Below are positions 18,028-28,179 of a DNA stretch of 51,886 bases, one piece after another. The DNA comes from Gammaproteobacteria bacterium (GTDB lineage: Bacteria > Pseudomonadota > Gammaproteobacteria > Eutrophobiales > Eutrophobiaceae). The stretch covers positions 1 through 51,886 of the forward strand of contig JAJFKM010000024.1 in assembly GCA_021773215.1 (NCBI GenBank), given 5' to 3'. How positions within the stretch are numbered: position 1 is the first letter of the stretch; the number at the start of each line of letters is the position of its first letter. Both the position numbers and the translations under genes were made by a program. The notes under the pieces were generated by a model that ran no database searches, was not told the DNA's origin, and worked only from the letters and a program-made list of their open reading frames with translations.

Positions 18028-19191
18028 CTATGACAATGCGCCCTTTAAAGCATCCGCCTTATCCGTCTTTTCCCAAGGCAAATCAATATCGCTACGGCCA
18101 AAATGCCCATAGGCAGCCGTTTGACGATAGATTGGTCGTAAAAGATCCAACATATTGATAATGCCCTTTGGACGGAGATCAAAAACCTCTCGTATAGCAT
18201 CAATTAATTTAGCCTCTTCAACCTTACCTGTACCAAAGGTCTCAATACTAATTGAAGTAGGCTCTGCAACACCGATTGCATAGGATAATTGCAATTCACA
18301 GCGATCTGCGAGACCTGCAGCAACTACATTCTTGGCCACATATCGTGCTGCATAGGCAGCAGAGCGATCTACCTTGGAAGGATCTTTGCCAGAAAAGGCA
18401 CCACCACCATGACGCGCCATACCGCCATAAGTATCAACGATAATCTTGCGTCCCGTTAGGCCACAATCACCCACAGGTCCACCAATAACGAAACGTCCGG
18501 TAGGATTAACCAAATAGCGTGTTTTATCAGTGATCATATTCTCTGGCAAAACCGGCTTAATAATCTCTTCGATTACGGCCTGTTCTAGCTCTTTATGCTC
18601 AACATCAGGGTCATGCTGCGTAGATAACACAACGGTATCAATAGACTTAGGCTTTCCATCTTCATAGACAACGGTTACCTGTGATTTCGCGTCTGGTCTC
18701 AACCAGGCTAGTTTGCCTGCTTTTCTGACCTCGGCCTGTTTCTTAACCAGCAAGTGTGAGTAAGTAATCGGAAAAGGCATCAAGACATCCGTCTCATTAC
18801 AAGCGTAACCGAACATCAAGCCCTGATCGCCCGCGCCCTGATTTAAATCCAGGCCCTCACCTTCATTCACGCCTTGAGCAATATCCGGTGATTGTTTATC
18901 GATCGAGACCAATACTGCACAGGACTCCCAATCAAAACCCATGTCTGAGTGATCATAGCCAATTTCACGGATTGTCTGCCGAGCTACGTCTTGCATATCA
19001 ACATAAGTCGATGTCGTGATCTCTCCGGAAAGCACGACCATCCCTGTGTTAACCATCGTCTCACAAGCGATGCGCGCCTTGTTATCATCAGTAAAAATTG
19101 CATCGACAACAGCATCAGAAATCTGATCTGCGACCTTGTCCGGATGCCCTTCAGAAACTGATTCTGAAGTAAATAAGTAATTGTCAGCCAT
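18028..19191 (-). CDS. metK: S-adenosylmethionine synthase
   Basis: This 387-residue enzyme makes S-adenosylmethionine from methionine and ATP. The start at 19191 gives [20 protein letters not shown], the normal family N-terminus; a 19-residue upstream extension is not supported. Signature pieces are [12 protein letters not shown] (about 118-129, the GAGDQG ATP motif) and [19 protein letters not shown] (about 260-278, the P-loop-like GGGAFSGKD). Together with ahcY and metF downstream it forms the activated-methyl cycle. It is divergent from the thioredoxin-like gene, and the 144-base intergenic gap should hold both promoters. Confidence 0.97.
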   Translation of the reverse strand: MADNYLFTSESVSEGHPDKVADQISDAVVDAIFTDDNKARIACETMVNTGMVVLSGEITTSTYVDMQDVARQTIREIGYDHSDMGFDWESCAVLVSIDKQSPDIAQGVNEGEGLDLNQGAGDQGLMFGYACNETDVLMPFPITYSHLLVKKQAEVRKAGKLAWLRPDAKSQVTVVYEDGKPKSIDTVVLSTQHDPDVEHKELEQAVIEEIIKPVLPENMITDKTRYLVNPTGRFVIGGPVGDCGLTGRKIIVDTYGGMARHGGGAFSGKDPSKVDRSAAYAARYVAKNVVAAGLADRCELQLSYAIGVAEPTSISIETFGTGKVEEAKLIDAIREVFDLRPKGIINMLDLLRPIYRQTAAYGHFGRSDIDLPWEKTDKADALKGALS

Positions 19192-19335
19192 AATTTCTTC
19201 CGTAAGCGTTGTAATTAGAATTTTTAACCGCGCGAATTCTATCCTCATTAGGGCCGTATCGCACTAAAATATGACGATATTTCTACAAACGCGCTAAAAT
19301 TTAAGGACTAAATACTAAATAAAAGGCGAATTATC

Positions 19336-19896
19336 ATGGTTTTGATGGAAACCCCAATCTGCAATTTTGGTGAAAAAGCGATCGATTTTAATTTGCCGGG
19401 CACCGATGCAAAAAATTGGTCATTAGCCGATTGTGCCGGGAACAAAGGCACACTGATTATGTTTATCTGTAATCACTGTCCCTATGTAAAAGCCATACAC
19501 ACAAGACTGGTTGATGACGTATTAAAACTAATCGATAACGGTATTAAGAGTGTTGCCATCATGTCAAACGACCCCGATGATTATCCGGAAGATTCTTTCG
19601 AAAACATGCAAAAAGTGGCAGCAGAATATAATTATCCATTCCCATATTTATTCGATGAGTCTCAGGAAGTCGCGAAGGCCTATGGCGCTATCTGTACGCC
19701 TGATTTTTTTGGCTATAACTCATCATTAGAGCTTCAATACCGAGGACGACTCGATGACAGTGGCATGAAACCGCCTGCAAAGACCAGTAAACATGAGCTG
19801 TTGGAAGCTATGATAGAAGTAGCCAACACTGGAAATGGGCCAAAACAGCAAACTCCAAGCATGGGATGCTCTATTAAATGGAAAAATAGTGCTTAG
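19336..19896 (+). CDS. Thioredoxin-fold (AhpC/TSA-like) redox protein
   Basis: This is a 186-residue cytoplasmic protein with no signal peptide. The fold begins GEKAIDFNLPGTDAKNWSLA and has the active-site CNHCPYVKA at about 50-58, typical of a broadly distributed thioredoxin-family group related to peroxiredoxins. VAIMSNDPDDYPEDSFENM, FPYLFDESQEVAKAYGA and CTPDFFGY with a cis-Pro-like position complete the fold. Near the end, TPSMGCSIKWK carries another conserved Cys. A Shine-Dalgarno-like AAGGCG lies nine bases before the ATG. It is a likely thiol peroxidase or disulfide reductase; the substrate is not known. Confidence 0.85.
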   Translation: MVLMETPICNFGEKAIDFNLPGTDAKNWSLADCAGNKGTLIMFICNHCPYVKAIHTRLVDDVLKLIDNGIKSVAIMSNDPDDYPEDSFENMQKVAAEYNYPFPYLFDESQEVAKAYGAICTPDFFGYNSSLELQYRGRLDDSGMKPPAKTSKHELLEAMIEVANTGNGPKQQTPSMGCSIKWKNSA

Positions 19897-20102
19897 GATC
19901 TTGCTCCAAAGTGGTAGTTAAGCGACAATGTGCGGCTTGATTTTAGGTAAAAACCTGCCTGTATTGCCGCGCTATATTTAGCGGAAACTAAGCTCTGCAC
20001 ATGATCGTCGTCGGCAACTGATGACACAACATCAGGCTTTGAATGCAGCAATAATTAACAATCATTATTTTAAGGCTTAATAGCCACTTTGGGGGATCTA
20101 CT

Positions 20103-22100
20103 ATGCTGACAAGGCATGAACTTGCCAATGCGATTCGTGCTTTAAGTATGGATGCTGTACAACGAGCTAACTCTGGTCACCCGGGTGCACCGATGGGAAT
20201 GGCAGATATCGCCGAAGTCCTGTGGAATGATTTTCTGAAACATAATCCAGCAAACCCCAACTGGGATAATCGTGATCGATTCATTATGTCTAACGGTCAT
20301 GGCTCAATGCTGGTTTATTCCTTGTTACATTTATCTGGTTATGACTTACCCATCGAAGAGCTTAAAAACTTTCGCCAATTACATTCAAAAACACCTGGAC
20401 ATCCTGAGTACGGTTATGCGCCTGGTGTAGAAACTACGACTGGTCCGCTTGGACAGGGGATTACCAATGCTGTCGGCATGGCAATCGCAGAATCTGTATT
20501 GGCCGCAAAATTTAATAAAGATGATTTTAATATTGTCGATCACCATACCTACGTTACTGTCGGTGATGGTTGTTTAATGGAAGGCATCTCACATGAAGCA
20601 TGCTCACTTGCAGGCACATTAGGCCTGGGTAAATTAATTACCTTATATGACAGTAATCGAATCTCTATCGATGGTGATATTGAAGGTTGGTTTGCCGAAG
20701 ATGTTGCTGCTCGTTTTGAAGCCTACGACTGGCATGTTATTCGAGATATTGATGGCCATAATCCAGATGCGATTAAGCAAGCTATTGAAAGTGCAAAAGC
20801 CAATGAATCACAACCCAGTATGTTGGTTTGCAAAACAACTATTGGTTGCGGCTCTCCGAACAAAGAAGGTAAAGCAGCCAGTCATGGCGCCCCATTGGGT
20901 GATGAAGAAATAAAACTCACTCGGGAAAACCTCGGCTGGAAACATGACGCATTCATTATTCCTGATGATTATTATTCCGCATGGAATGCAAAACAACGTG
21001 GCAGTGAGCTCGAATCGGCATGGAATGAAAAACTCTCGGCTTATGCATCAGCCCACCCTGAATTGGCAGAGGAATATAAGCGTCGTATGAGTGGCGCACT
21101 TCCAGACAAGTGGAATGACGTTGTTAATAACTATGTAAATGTAACGAATGAAAAAGGCGAGTCAATTGCATCTCGTAAGGCCTCACAAAATTCTATTGAA
21201 GCACTGGCACAGCACTTACCGGAATTAATTGGTGGTTCAGCGGATCTTGCTTGTTCGAACCTAACTAGCTGGTCAGGCACCGTTGCTATTAGCAATGAAC
21301 ACAAAATGGGCAACACTATTAATTATGGTGTGCGTGAATTTGCCATGTCTGCCATTAATACAGGCATTTCATTACATGGCGGCTTTATCCCTTACTCAGC
21401 TACATTCTTAATGTTCTCCGAGTACGCAAGAAATGCTTTGCGCATGTCAGCATTGATGAAGAAACAAAATATCTTTATCTATACTCATGATTCAATTGGT
21501 CTCGGTGAAGATGGTCCAACCCATCAAGCGGTTGAGCAAGCAGCAACATTACGTTTAATGCCAAACATGTCTCTCTGGCGTCCTTGTGATGCGGTAGAAA
21601 CTGCAATCGCCTGGCAAACTGCGATTGAACGCCGTGACGGACCAACAAGCTTGTTATTTTCTCGCCAGGGCCTTGCGCACATGCAACGTGACAATGCGCA
21701 ACTAAGTAACATTAAACGTGGCGGTTATGTTTTATTAGATACGGATGGTGATCCTGATGTCATTGTTATTGCGACTGGTTCTGAAGTCGAAATGGCAATG
21801 AACACTGCAATTAAATTAAATGCAGAAGGCAAAAATATTCGCGTTGTCTCTATGCCGTCTACCGATCTATACGATCAACAAGACAATGCATATAAAGAGA
21901 CTGTATTGCCAAATAGCTGTCGTAAGCGTATTGCCGTTGAAGCGGGTGTTACAGATTATTGGCGTAAGTATATTGGTCTGGACGGTGTTGCACTCGGTGT
22001 CGATACATTTGGTGAATCAGCTCCGGCAAATGAAGTATACAAATATTTCGGACTAACCGAAGAGAACCTGATTAAAACGGTAAATGAGTTAATTAAATAA
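20103..22100 (+). CDS. tkt: Transketolase
   Basis: This 665-residue thiamine-diphosphate enzyme moves two-carbon units in the pentose phosphate and Calvin cycles. It begins with [20 protein letters not shown], has the His-containing [14 protein letters not shown] block, the TPP/Mg motif [18 protein letters not shown] at about 155-172, and the catalytic Glu in YGVREFAM at about 408. The length is standard. A strong GGGGGA ribosome-binding site precedes the ATG. It heads a run of carbon-metabolism genes (gap, pgk, pyk, fba) in the same direction. The 205-base gap upstream should hold its promoter; apart from a broken 51-codon frame I see no gene there. Confidence 0.97.
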   Translation: MLTRHELANAIRALSMDAVQRANSGHPGAPMGMADIAEVLWNDFLKHNPANPNWDNRDRFIMSNGHGSMLVYSLLHLSGYDLPIEELKNFRQLHSKTPGHPEYGYAPGVETTTGPLGQGITNAVGMAIAESVLAAKFNKDDFNIVDHHTYVTVGDGCLMEGISHEACSLAGTLGLGKLITLYDSNRISIDGDIEGWFAEDVAARFEAYDWHVIRDIDGHNPDAIKQAIESAKANESQPSMLVCKTTIGCGSPNKEGKAASHGAPLGDEEIKLTRENLGWKHDAFIIPDDYYSAWNAKQRGSELESAWNEKLSAYASAHPELAEEYKRRMSGALPDKWNDVVNNYVNVTNEKGESIASRKASQNSIEALAQHLPELIGGSADLACSNLTSWSGTVAISNEHKMGNTINYGVREFAMSAINTGISLHGGFIPYSATFLMFSEYARNALRMSALMKKQNIFIYTHDSIGLGEDGPTHQAVEQAATLRLMPNMSLWRPCDAVETAIAWQTAIERRDGPTSLLFSRQGLAHMQRDNAQLSNIKRGGYVLLDTDGDPDVIVIATGSEVEMAMNTAIKLNAEGKNIRVVSMPSTDLYDQQDNAYKETVLPNSCRKRIAVEAGVTDYWRKYIGLDGVALGVDTFGESAPANEVYKYFGLTEENLIKTVNELIK

Positions 22101-22144
22101 CAACATATTAAAAATAAACTATATAAAAAGAATGGAGCATAAGA

Positions 22145-23158
22145 ATGGCAATTAAGGTAGGCATCAATGGCTATGGACGTATCGGTCGCAATATCTTGCG
22201 CGCATTATATGAGTCTGAACGAACGGATGAGATCCAAATCGTAGCAATTAATGATTTGGGCGATGCGAATACCAATGCTCACCTTACTCAATACGATACC
22301 GCGCACGGAAAGTTTCCTGGTACCGTTGTTGTCGAAGGTGAAGATATGATCATTAATGGTGACAAGATCCGTGTTTTGTCTGAACGTGATCCTGCAAAAT
22401 TACCTTGGGGTGAATTAGGCGTAGATGTTGTGCATGAATCTACCGGTTTCTTTGCTAGTAAAGCAAAGGCGAGTGCCCATCTTGAAGGTGGCGCAAAGAA
22501 AGTCATTATCTCAGCACCGGGTGGCAATGATGTCGATGCAACCATTGTTTATGGTGTTAATCATGACGTACTTAAGTCAAGCGACACGGTTATTTCTAAT
22601 GCATCATGCACAACAAATTGTCTCGCGCCTGTAGCAAAAGTAATACATGAAAATATAGGCATGGTTGCTGGCATCATGACAACCATTCATGCCTACACAA
22701 ACGACCAGGTACTAACTGATGTTTATCACTCAGACTTACGTCGTGCCCGCTCTGCGACCATGTCCATGATACCTACCAAGACCGGGGCTGCAGCTGCAGT
22801 TGGTTTAGTACTGCCCGAGCTCAATGGAAAGCTTGATGGTTATTCAATGCGTGTTCCAACAATCAATGTCTCTGTGATCGACTTAAGTTTCACGGCTGCC
22901 CGAGAAACTAACATTGATGAAATTAATCAATTGATGAAACAAGCTGCAGAAGGTCCATTGAAAGGTGTGCTTGCCTATAATGAAGCACCCCTGGTTTCTG
23001 TCGACTTTAATCATGACCCAGCATCAGCAACTTTTGATGCAACTTTGACTAAAGTTATTGAAGGATCTCTTGTGAAAGTAACCGCTTGGTACGACAATGA
23101 ATGGGCCTTTTCAAACAGAATGTTAGATACCACAATTGCCTTAATGAGTGCGAAATAA
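22145..23158 (+). CDS. gap: Glyceraldehyde-3-phosphate dehydrogenase, type I
   Basis: This 337-residue enzyme interconverts glyceraldehyde-3-phosphate and 1,3-bisphosphoglycerate. The NAD-binding N-terminus is [13 protein letters not shown], and the Asp after AIND (about 37) points to NAD preference. The catalytic Cys is in SNASCTTNC at about 155, with the His in IHAYTNDQ at about 182. The C-terminus [12 protein letters not shown] is typical. GGAG lies nine bases before the ATG. It starts 45 bases after tkt and 12 bases before pgk, forming one operon. It may be a Calvin-type or glycolytic form; sequence alone does not decide. Confidence 0.97.
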   Translation: MAIKVGINGYGRIGRNILRALYESERTDEIQIVAINDLGDANTNAHLTQYDTAHGKFPGTVVVEGEDMIINGDKIRVLSERDPAKLPWGELGVDVVHESTGFFASKAKASAHLEGGAKKVIISAPGGNDVDATIVYGVNHDVLKSSDTVISNASCTTNCLAPVAKVIHENIGMVAGIMTTIHAYTNDQVLTDVYHSDLRRARSATMSMIPTKTGAAAAVGLVLPELNGKLDGYSMRVPTINVSVIDLSFTAARETNIDEINQLMKQAAEGPLKGVLAYNEAPLVSVDFNHDPASATFDATLTKVIEGSLVKVTAWYDNEWAFSNRMLDTTIALMSAK

Positions 23159-23170
23159 ACGAGTTAATAG

Positions 23171-24382
23171 GTGACCATACTAGTAAAAATTTCTGATCTG
23201 GATCTATCGGGGAAAACGGTATTGATCCGCGAGGATTATAATGTCCCGATAAAAGATGGCGTGGTTACCAGTGATGTACGTATTCGGGCAACACTGCCTA
23301 CTTTAACTCAGGTACTAGAAGCGGGAGCGAAGATAATATTAGTATCCCATTTAGGTCGCCCCACTGCCGGTGAATACGACGAAGCTTTTTCGCTTGCGCC
23401 AGTGGCAAAATCCTTGAGTGATTTTCTTGAGATCGATGTTCCACTTATAAAGGACTGGACCAATGGCATTGATATGTCGGAGCAACAGGTCGTTCTTTGT
23501 GAGAATGTTCGCTTTGAGAAGGGCGAGACAAAAAATGATGATGAGCTTGCTCGTAAAATGGGCCAGCTTTGTCAGGTCTATATCAACGATGCTTTTGCAA
23601 CTGCGCATCGTGCACAAGCATCAACACATGGCGTTGCAAAATATGCCGCAGTTTCTGCTGCAGGACCATTACTCATTAATGAATTAAAGGCATTAACCAA
23701 AGCACTCAGAGAACCTGCCACTCCACTTGTTGCTATAGTCGGTGGCGCAAAAGTCTCAAGCAAACTCACCATACTTGAAACACTGTCTGAAAAAGTAGAC
23801 CAATTGATCGTTGGCGGAGGAATTGTAAATACCTTTTTAAAGGCAGCTGGCTATGAAGTGGGCAAATCTCTCTATGAAGCTGATCTTGTTGAAGTCGCAA
23901 GCAACTTAATGAAGCAAGCCGAAGAGAACGACTGTCAAATTCCGCTACCGATCGATGTAATCTGTGGCAAAGAATTTGATGAGAATACTGCTGCCGTAAC
24001 AAAACCGATTAGTGATGTAGAAGCTGATGACATGATCATGGATGTAGGTCCGGAAACATCAAATCAGCTGAATGAACTGATAGCAAAAGCGAATACTATT
24101 GTCTGGAATGGCCCTCTTGGTGTATTTGAGTTTGATCAGTTCAGTCAAGGCACAAAAAAATTAGCCGAAGCAATCGCCGAGAGTAGCGCATATTCGATTG
24201 CTGGTGGTGGCGACACCATTGCGGCAATTTCAACTTTCAATGTTGAGGATAAAATTTCTTATATCTCAACTGGTGGTGGTGCATTTCTTGAGTTCCTGGA
24301 AGGTAAAAAACTTCCTGCTATTGAAATTTTAGAAGAAGCGGCTCGCGCATGGGAAGCGATGGAACGAGCGAGAGAATTGTAA
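23171..24382 (+). CDS. pgk: Phosphoglycerate kinase
   Basis: This protein of about 403 residues transfers phosphate between 1,3-bisphosphoglycerate and ADP. The start is a GTG at 23171; an in-frame TAG directly precedes it, so no longer form is possible. Motifs include VLIREDYNVPIK (N-terminal signature), LVSHLGRPTAG, INDAFATAHRAQAS, VGGAKVSSKL, NGPLGVFEFDQF and the nucleotide-binding GGGDTIAAI. It follows gap by 12 bases. No good Shine-Dalgarno is visible, which together with the GTG suggests coupling to gap translation. Confidence 0.96.
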   Translation: MTILVKISDLDLSGKTVLIREDYNVPIKDGVVTSDVRIRATLPTLTQVLEAGAKIILVSHLGRPTAGEYDEAFSLAPVAKSLSDFLEIDVPLIKDWTNGIDMSEQQVVLCENVRFEKGETKNDDELARKMGQLCQVYINDAFATAHRAQASTHGVAKYAAVSAAGPLLINELKALTKALREPATPLVAIVGGAKVSSKLTILETLSEKVDQLIVGGGIVNTFLKAAGYEVGKSLYEADLVEVASNLMKQAEENDCQIPLPIDVICGKEFDENTAAVTKPISDVEADDMIMDVGPETSNQLNELIAKANTIVWNGPLGVFEFDQFSQGTKKLAEAIAESSAYSIAGGGDTIAAISTFNVEDKISYISTGGGAFLEFLEGKKLPAIEILEEAARAWEAMERAREL

Positions 24383-24468
24383 ACACCATTGTTTGCTATG
24401 CTGACGAACAACATTGACACCCTCTGATTACAAAAACAGATAAAAACACAACGGATAATCATAACTTA

Positions 24469-25911
24469 ATGAGAAGAACTAAAATTATTGCAACCCTCGG
24501 ACCCGCGACAGATCAACCAGGCATGTTAGAAAAACTGCTTGTCGCAGGGGTTGACGTTTTTAGACTTAATTACTCACATCAAACTCACGTTGAACATGAA
24601 AAACGAATGAAAGAAATTCGTCGTCTTTCACAACAGCATAAACACGCTGTTGCCGTCATAGCAGATCTGCAAGGGCCAAAAATTCGCATAGAACGCTTCA
24701 AAAATGAAAAGGTTCAATTACGTGAAGGAGCGAACTTCAAGATCAATACTGAGCTTGGCAGTAACGACGGTGATGAAACACAGGTTGGTATTAGTTATAA
24801 AGAACTTTCTAAAGACGTTAAAGCTGGCAACAAGTTAATGGTCGATGATGGCAGGATCGTATTACAAGTTAATTCTGTGGACGGCCCTATAATCGATTGT
24901 GAAGTTATCACTGGCGGCACACTTAGTAATAACAAGGGTATTAATCTGCAAGGCGGCGGCTTATCTGCAAGCGCCGTTACAGAAAAAGATATCGAAGACA
25001 TGAAACATGCGACCAAAGTAAAGGTCGACTATATTGCTATCTCATTTCCAAGAGACGCCGACGATATCAGATTGGCGCGCAAGATGATGGACGAGTGCGG
25101 TTGCAAAGCACAATTAATATCAAAGATTGAGCGTGCCGAAGCACTCAATCATATGGAAGAGATGATTGAAGCCTCTGACGCAATCATGATTGCACGCGGA
25201 GATCTCGGTGTAGAGATTGGCGACGCGGCCCTACCACCAGTGCAGAAAAGCCTCATAAAAATGGCTAGAGATATGGATCGCGCGGTTATTACTGCTACAC
25301 AGATGATGGAATCCATGATCGAAAACAAAATACCGACACGCGCCGAAGTATTTGATGTCGCTAATGCCGTCATTGATGGAACTGATGCAGTAATGCTATC
25401 TGGAGAAACCAGTGTTGGCCGCTACCCGGATAAAGTAGTTGAGGCAATGTCGAGTATTTGCGAAGAAGCAGAAAAACAACGCAGTGTCCGCGTGTCTGAC
25501 CATCGCATAAACCAACGCTTTGAAACTATTTCTGAAGCCATCGCGATGTCCAGCATGTATTCAGCTAATCACATTGGCGCCAAGGCAATCTGCACACTGA
25601 CAGAAACTGGAGGCACATGCTTATGGATGTCGCGTATTAGTTCAGGCATTCCCATTTTTGCATTTGCACGACATACATCTACACGCAGACGTGTTGCTTT
25701 ATACCGTGGCGTCTACCCGATGAAGTTTGACATAACACATACCGATCCTCTGGAAGCCAATAAACAGATGATCGACCAGCTTATCGCTGAAGGCACCGTC
25801 AAAGATGGTGATTTTGTTATTATTACCAAAGGTGACTTGCGTGGTAGACGTGGCGGCACCAACAACATGAAAATCATTCAAGTGGGACAAGCATTGGAAC
25901 ACACACTTTAA
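24469..25911 (+). CDS. pyk: Pyruvate kinase
   Basis: This 480-residue enzyme makes pyruvate and ATP from phosphoenolpyruvate. It opens RRTKIIATLGPATDQPGM, with FRLNYSH replacing the common FNFSHG, followed by ADLQGPKIR, the active-site ISKIERAEALNHMEE, the Mg-binding IARGDLGVEIG and ITATQMMESMI. The C-terminal domain (about 350-480) has GGTCLWMSRISSGIPIFAFA. The short version without an extra C-terminal domain resembles PykA. It lies 86 bases after pgk with a poor ribosome-binding site; no clear terminator is visible in that gap. Confidence 0.96.
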   Translation: MRRTKIIATLGPATDQPGMLEKLLVAGVDVFRLNYSHQTHVEHEKRMKEIRRLSQQHKHAVAVIADLQGPKIRIERFKNEKVQLREGANFKINTELGSNDGDETQVGISYKELSKDVKAGNKLMVDDGRIVLQVNSVDGPIIDCEVITGGTLSNNKGINLQGGGLSASAVTEKDIEDMKHATKVKVDYIAISFPRDADDIRLARKMMDECGCKAQLISKIERAEALNHMEEMIEASDAIMIARGDLGVEIGDAALPPVQKSLIKMARDMDRAVITATQMMESMIENKIPTRAEVFDVANAVIDGTDAVMLSGETSVGRYPDKVVEAMSSICEEAEKQRSVRVSDHRINQRFETISEAIAMSSMYSANHIGAKAICTLTETGGTCLWMSRISSGIPIFAFARHTSTRRRVALYRGVYPMKFDITHTDPLEANKQMIDQLIAEGTVKDGDFVIITKGDLRGRRGGTNNMKIIQVGQALEHTL

Positions 25912-25968
25912 TTATTTAAATTCTAAATACATCTTGATATATTAATTAGCTTTAACGAGGATCATAAA

Positions 25969-26991
25969 ATGAGCGCAGCAGAACTTGAAGCAACAGCAAA
26001 GGCAATGGTTGCAAAAGGCAAGGGCATACTTGCTATTGATGAAAGCACACCGACTATAAAAAAACGGTTCGATACGATTGATTTTGAATCAACGGAAGAA
26101 AATCGTCGAGCATACCGGGATTTACTAATCACTAATCCGGGCGGCAATGAATTTATTAGTGGCATGATTCTTTATGACGAAACTATTCGTCAAGCTACTA
26201 GCGATGGCACACCCTTCGCCAAAGCGTTAATCGATCATGGCATCATGCCCGGCATAAAAGTTGACACTGGCGCGAAGGACTTTGCTTTACATTCAGGTGA
26301 GAAAATAACAGAGGGACTTGATGGTCTGCGGGACAGACTAGCTGAGTATAAATCGATTGGTGCAAAATTTGCCAAATGGCGTGCGGTCATAACCATTGGC
26401 AACAATATTCCCAGTAAAGCCTGTATCGAAGCAAATGTTCATGCGCTTGCCCGTTATGCGGGACTATGTCAGGAAGCCGGGATTGTACCTATGGTAGAAC
26501 CTGAAGTCCTTATGGATGCTGATAATACGATTGAGCGTTGTTATGAAGTTACTGAAATGACTCTATCAGCATTGTTCAGTGCACTTAAAAGTCAGGATGT
26601 CAGTATCGAGCACACCATACTCAAAACTAATATGGTTATTTCTGGAAAGCAGTGTTCAACACAGGCTAGTGTTCAGGAAGTCGCTGATCAAACCGTACGT
26701 TGCTTAGTAAAGAATGTACCCGCTGAATTACCGGGCATTGTCTTTCTTTCAGGTGGACAGAGCGCCGAACTGGCAACCGCTCATCTCAACGACATGAATG
26801 CAAGCAACCCTGACTTGCCATGGCCACTTAGTTTTTCATATGGACGTGCACTACAAGAGCCTTGCTTAAATGCTTGGGTCGGCAAAGAATCAAATCTCGC
26901 AGCAGCACAGAATGCTTTATTACATCGTTCAAGATGCAATAGCCTCGCTTGTACAGGTGCATATAACGCTGACATGGAAAGTGCCGCGTAG
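25969..26991 (+). CDS. fba: Fructose-bisphosphate aldolase, class I
   Basis: This 340-residue enzyme splits or forms fructose-1,6-bisphosphate through a Schiff base and needs no metal. It is the animal/plant-like class I type: GKGILAIDESTPTIKKRF, KVDTGAKDFALHSGEKITEG, FAKWRAVITIG (the conserved catalytic-site Lys), MVEPEVLMDAD (Glu), the Schiff-base Lys in TILKTNMVISG at about 222, and LSGGQSAELATAHLN. Many gammaproteobacteria use the metal-dependent class II enzyme instead, so its presence here is notable. GAGG precedes the ATG. It lies 57 bases after pyk. Confidence 0.95.
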   Translation: MSAAELEATAKAMVAKGKGILAIDESTPTIKKRFDTIDFESTEENRRAYRDLLITNPGGNEFISGMILYDETIRQATSDGTPFAKALIDHGIMPGIKVDTGAKDFALHSGEKITEGLDGLRDRLAEYKSIGAKFAKWRAVITIGNNIPSKACIEANVHALARYAGLCQEAGIVPMVEPEVLMDADNTIERCYEVTEMTLSALFSALKSQDVSIEHTILKTNMVISGKQCSTQASVQEVADQTVRCLVKNVPAELPGIVFLSGGQSAELATAHLNDMNASNPDLPWPLSFSYGRALQEPCLNAWVGKESNLAAAQNALLHRSRCNSLACTGAYNADMESAA

Positions 26992-27020
26992 CTTTCAGCA
27001 GGACCAAATAGAGTTTATTT

Positions 27021-27284
27021 ATGACTGCTGACGACTTAACTGAAGAGGCTAATGTTGCTTATCAAGCATTTCAGGATATGGGTGTAAGCAAGCAAGCTTA
27101 TTTTCATTTTCTGCAAGACATCGATATAAAATATAAACAAGGTGGCACGGCAAGCATTGCTGAGAACCTGCAACTGGAAAAATTACTTGGCGTACATGAT
27201 AAAAACGTCACCGCATTCAATACAGCAATGACCGCTGTCGAGGGTGTTGAAGCAAGAAATGCGCTGATTAAAATGATGTCTTAG
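27021..27284 (+). CDS. Small helical protein of unknown function at the end of the carbon operon
   Basis: This 87-residue protein is acidic and predicted to be helical, with no Cys, signal peptide or membrane segment. I do not recognise it. It starts 29 bases after fba on the same strand, has only a weak ribosome-binding site, and is followed 10 bases later by a strong hairpin terminator. This makes it the last gene of the tkt–gap–pgk–pyk–fba transcript. Position suggests a role tied to sugar-phosphate metabolism, but this is inference. Confidence 0.65.
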   Translation: MTADDLTEEANVAYQAFQDMGVSKQAYFHFLQDIDIKYKQGGTASIAENLQLEKLLGVHDKNVTAFNTAMTAVEGVEARNALIKMMS

Positions 27285-27294
27285 GAAAGACAAA

Positions 27295-27335
27295 GGCCAT
27301 CAACTGATGTGTTATTCAGGTGATGGCCTCTTTAA
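27295..27335. terminator. Bidirectional-looking terminator
   Basis: GGCCATCA at 27295-27302 and TGATGGCC at 27321-27328 form a perfect 8-bp stem with an 18-base loop. TCTTTAATTATTT follows on plus and TTTGTCTTT on minus. It closes the carbon operon and also the convergent monooxygenase gene. Confidence 0.85.
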
Positions 27336-27345
27336 TTATTTCGAC

Positions 27346-27714
27346 TTAGCGTCGAAAGCCATATTCAAGAACATAATACTCAGGGTTTAAATCAGCCAAA
27401 GGTCCCCGCAGTTTTGCCAACTCTTCCTCAGCACCATGAACTTCAAGTCGAACAAGCTCACAAATTTTAAATGCTTCTCCTAATAAGGGACCGGCATTTT
27501 CAAGATGCGCTAACACCGCTTCTCCATTGGCATACCCTTCTCGACAATAAACAACGTCGTCTTTGATACTGAAACCATAGTAGAGACAGTTCGGTTCATT
27601 CTTCTCGGTTATTTCCATGAACTGTTCACATAAACCTCTAAACTCATCAAGTTTTCCTTCTGCAACCTTAAAATAAGGTACCAACGTACAACATGTATCT
27701 TGTGTCGCCATCAT
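27346..27714 (-). CDS. Antibiotic-biosynthesis-monooxygenase (ABM) domain protein
   Basis: This 122-residue protein has a dimeric alpha/beta ferredoxin-like fold. The pattern TLVPYFKVAEGKLDEFRGL, then EPNCLYYGFSIKDDVVYCRE and then EAVLAHLEN is the ABM/quinol-monooxygenase layout. Such small proteins act on quinols, haem or polyketides, or simply protect against reactive species; the substrate cannot be told here. AGGAG lies directly before a tandem ATGATG start, so the second ATG at 27711 may be used. It is convergent with the carbon operon and lies 27 bases downstream of the exported cupin gene. Confidence 0.75.
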   Translation of the reverse strand: MMATQDTCCTLVPYFKVAEGKLDEFRGLCEQFMEITEKNEPNCLYYGFSIKDDVVYCREGYANGEAVLAHLENAGPLLGEAFKICELVRLEVHGAEEELAKLRGPLADLNPEYYVLEYGFRR

Positions 27715-27741
27715 TCACTCCTATCTAGTATTAGTCGTTGT

Positions 27742-28143
27742 TTAGTAATTAACTTTAACCCTGTCTTTGCCAAAAAATTCTGGTGCCTGTACAGAAATAA
27801 TTTTAAGCGGAGTTGACGAAAGCACTTTTACCGCATGCGGTGTTCCTTTTGGCACTCTTATATAATCACCCGCAACAATTTCCATGCTTTGATCGCCCAG
27901 TTGAAATAGCCCTTTCCCTTCTAATACATAAATCGTTTCTGAATGCTCAACATGTTTATGTAGCGGAACCATGTTCTTTACAAAAATCACAAAGTCAGTT
28001 GAATAAGAATCGCTAGCAAGCTTAACAACGTGAACGTTTTCAAGATCCTCTGGTGGAATTATGTCTGACAACACCAGTCTTTCAGCATAAACTTGCCCGG
28101 ACAAGACCAAGCTTACTAAAAATAACAAGTAGTTTAATTTCAT
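27742..28143 (-). CDS. Exported cupin-domain protein
   Basis: This 133-residue protein has a signal peptide (MKLNYLLFLVSLVLSGQVYA, cut after VYA), so it is periplasmic. The cupin barrel has motif 1 PLHKHVEHSETIYVLEGKG at about 57-75 (metal ligands His, His, Glu) and motif 2 GDYIRVPKGTPHAV at about 90-103 (final His). A metal-binding role is likely. The substrate is unknown. It is preceded 36 bases upstream by a second, cytoplasmic cupin gene on the same strand. Confidence 0.8.
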   Translation of the reverse strand: MKLNYLLFLVSLVLSGQVYAERLVLSDIIPPEDLENVHVVKLASDSYSTDFVIFVKNMVPLHKHVEHSETIYVLEGKGLFQLGDQSMEIVAGDYIRVPKGTPHAVKVLSSTPLKIISVQAPEFFGKDRVKVNY

Positions 28144-28179
28144 ACTGTTCTTTCCTCTATAACGTTAAAAGCATCGCTT

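Noticed and set aside
19928-20080. A 51-codon frame before tkt (MCGLILGK...), broken by one TAG
   Set aside because: The MCG start recalls amidotransferases, but the piece is too short, carries an internal stop and has no further family motif. It is probably chance.
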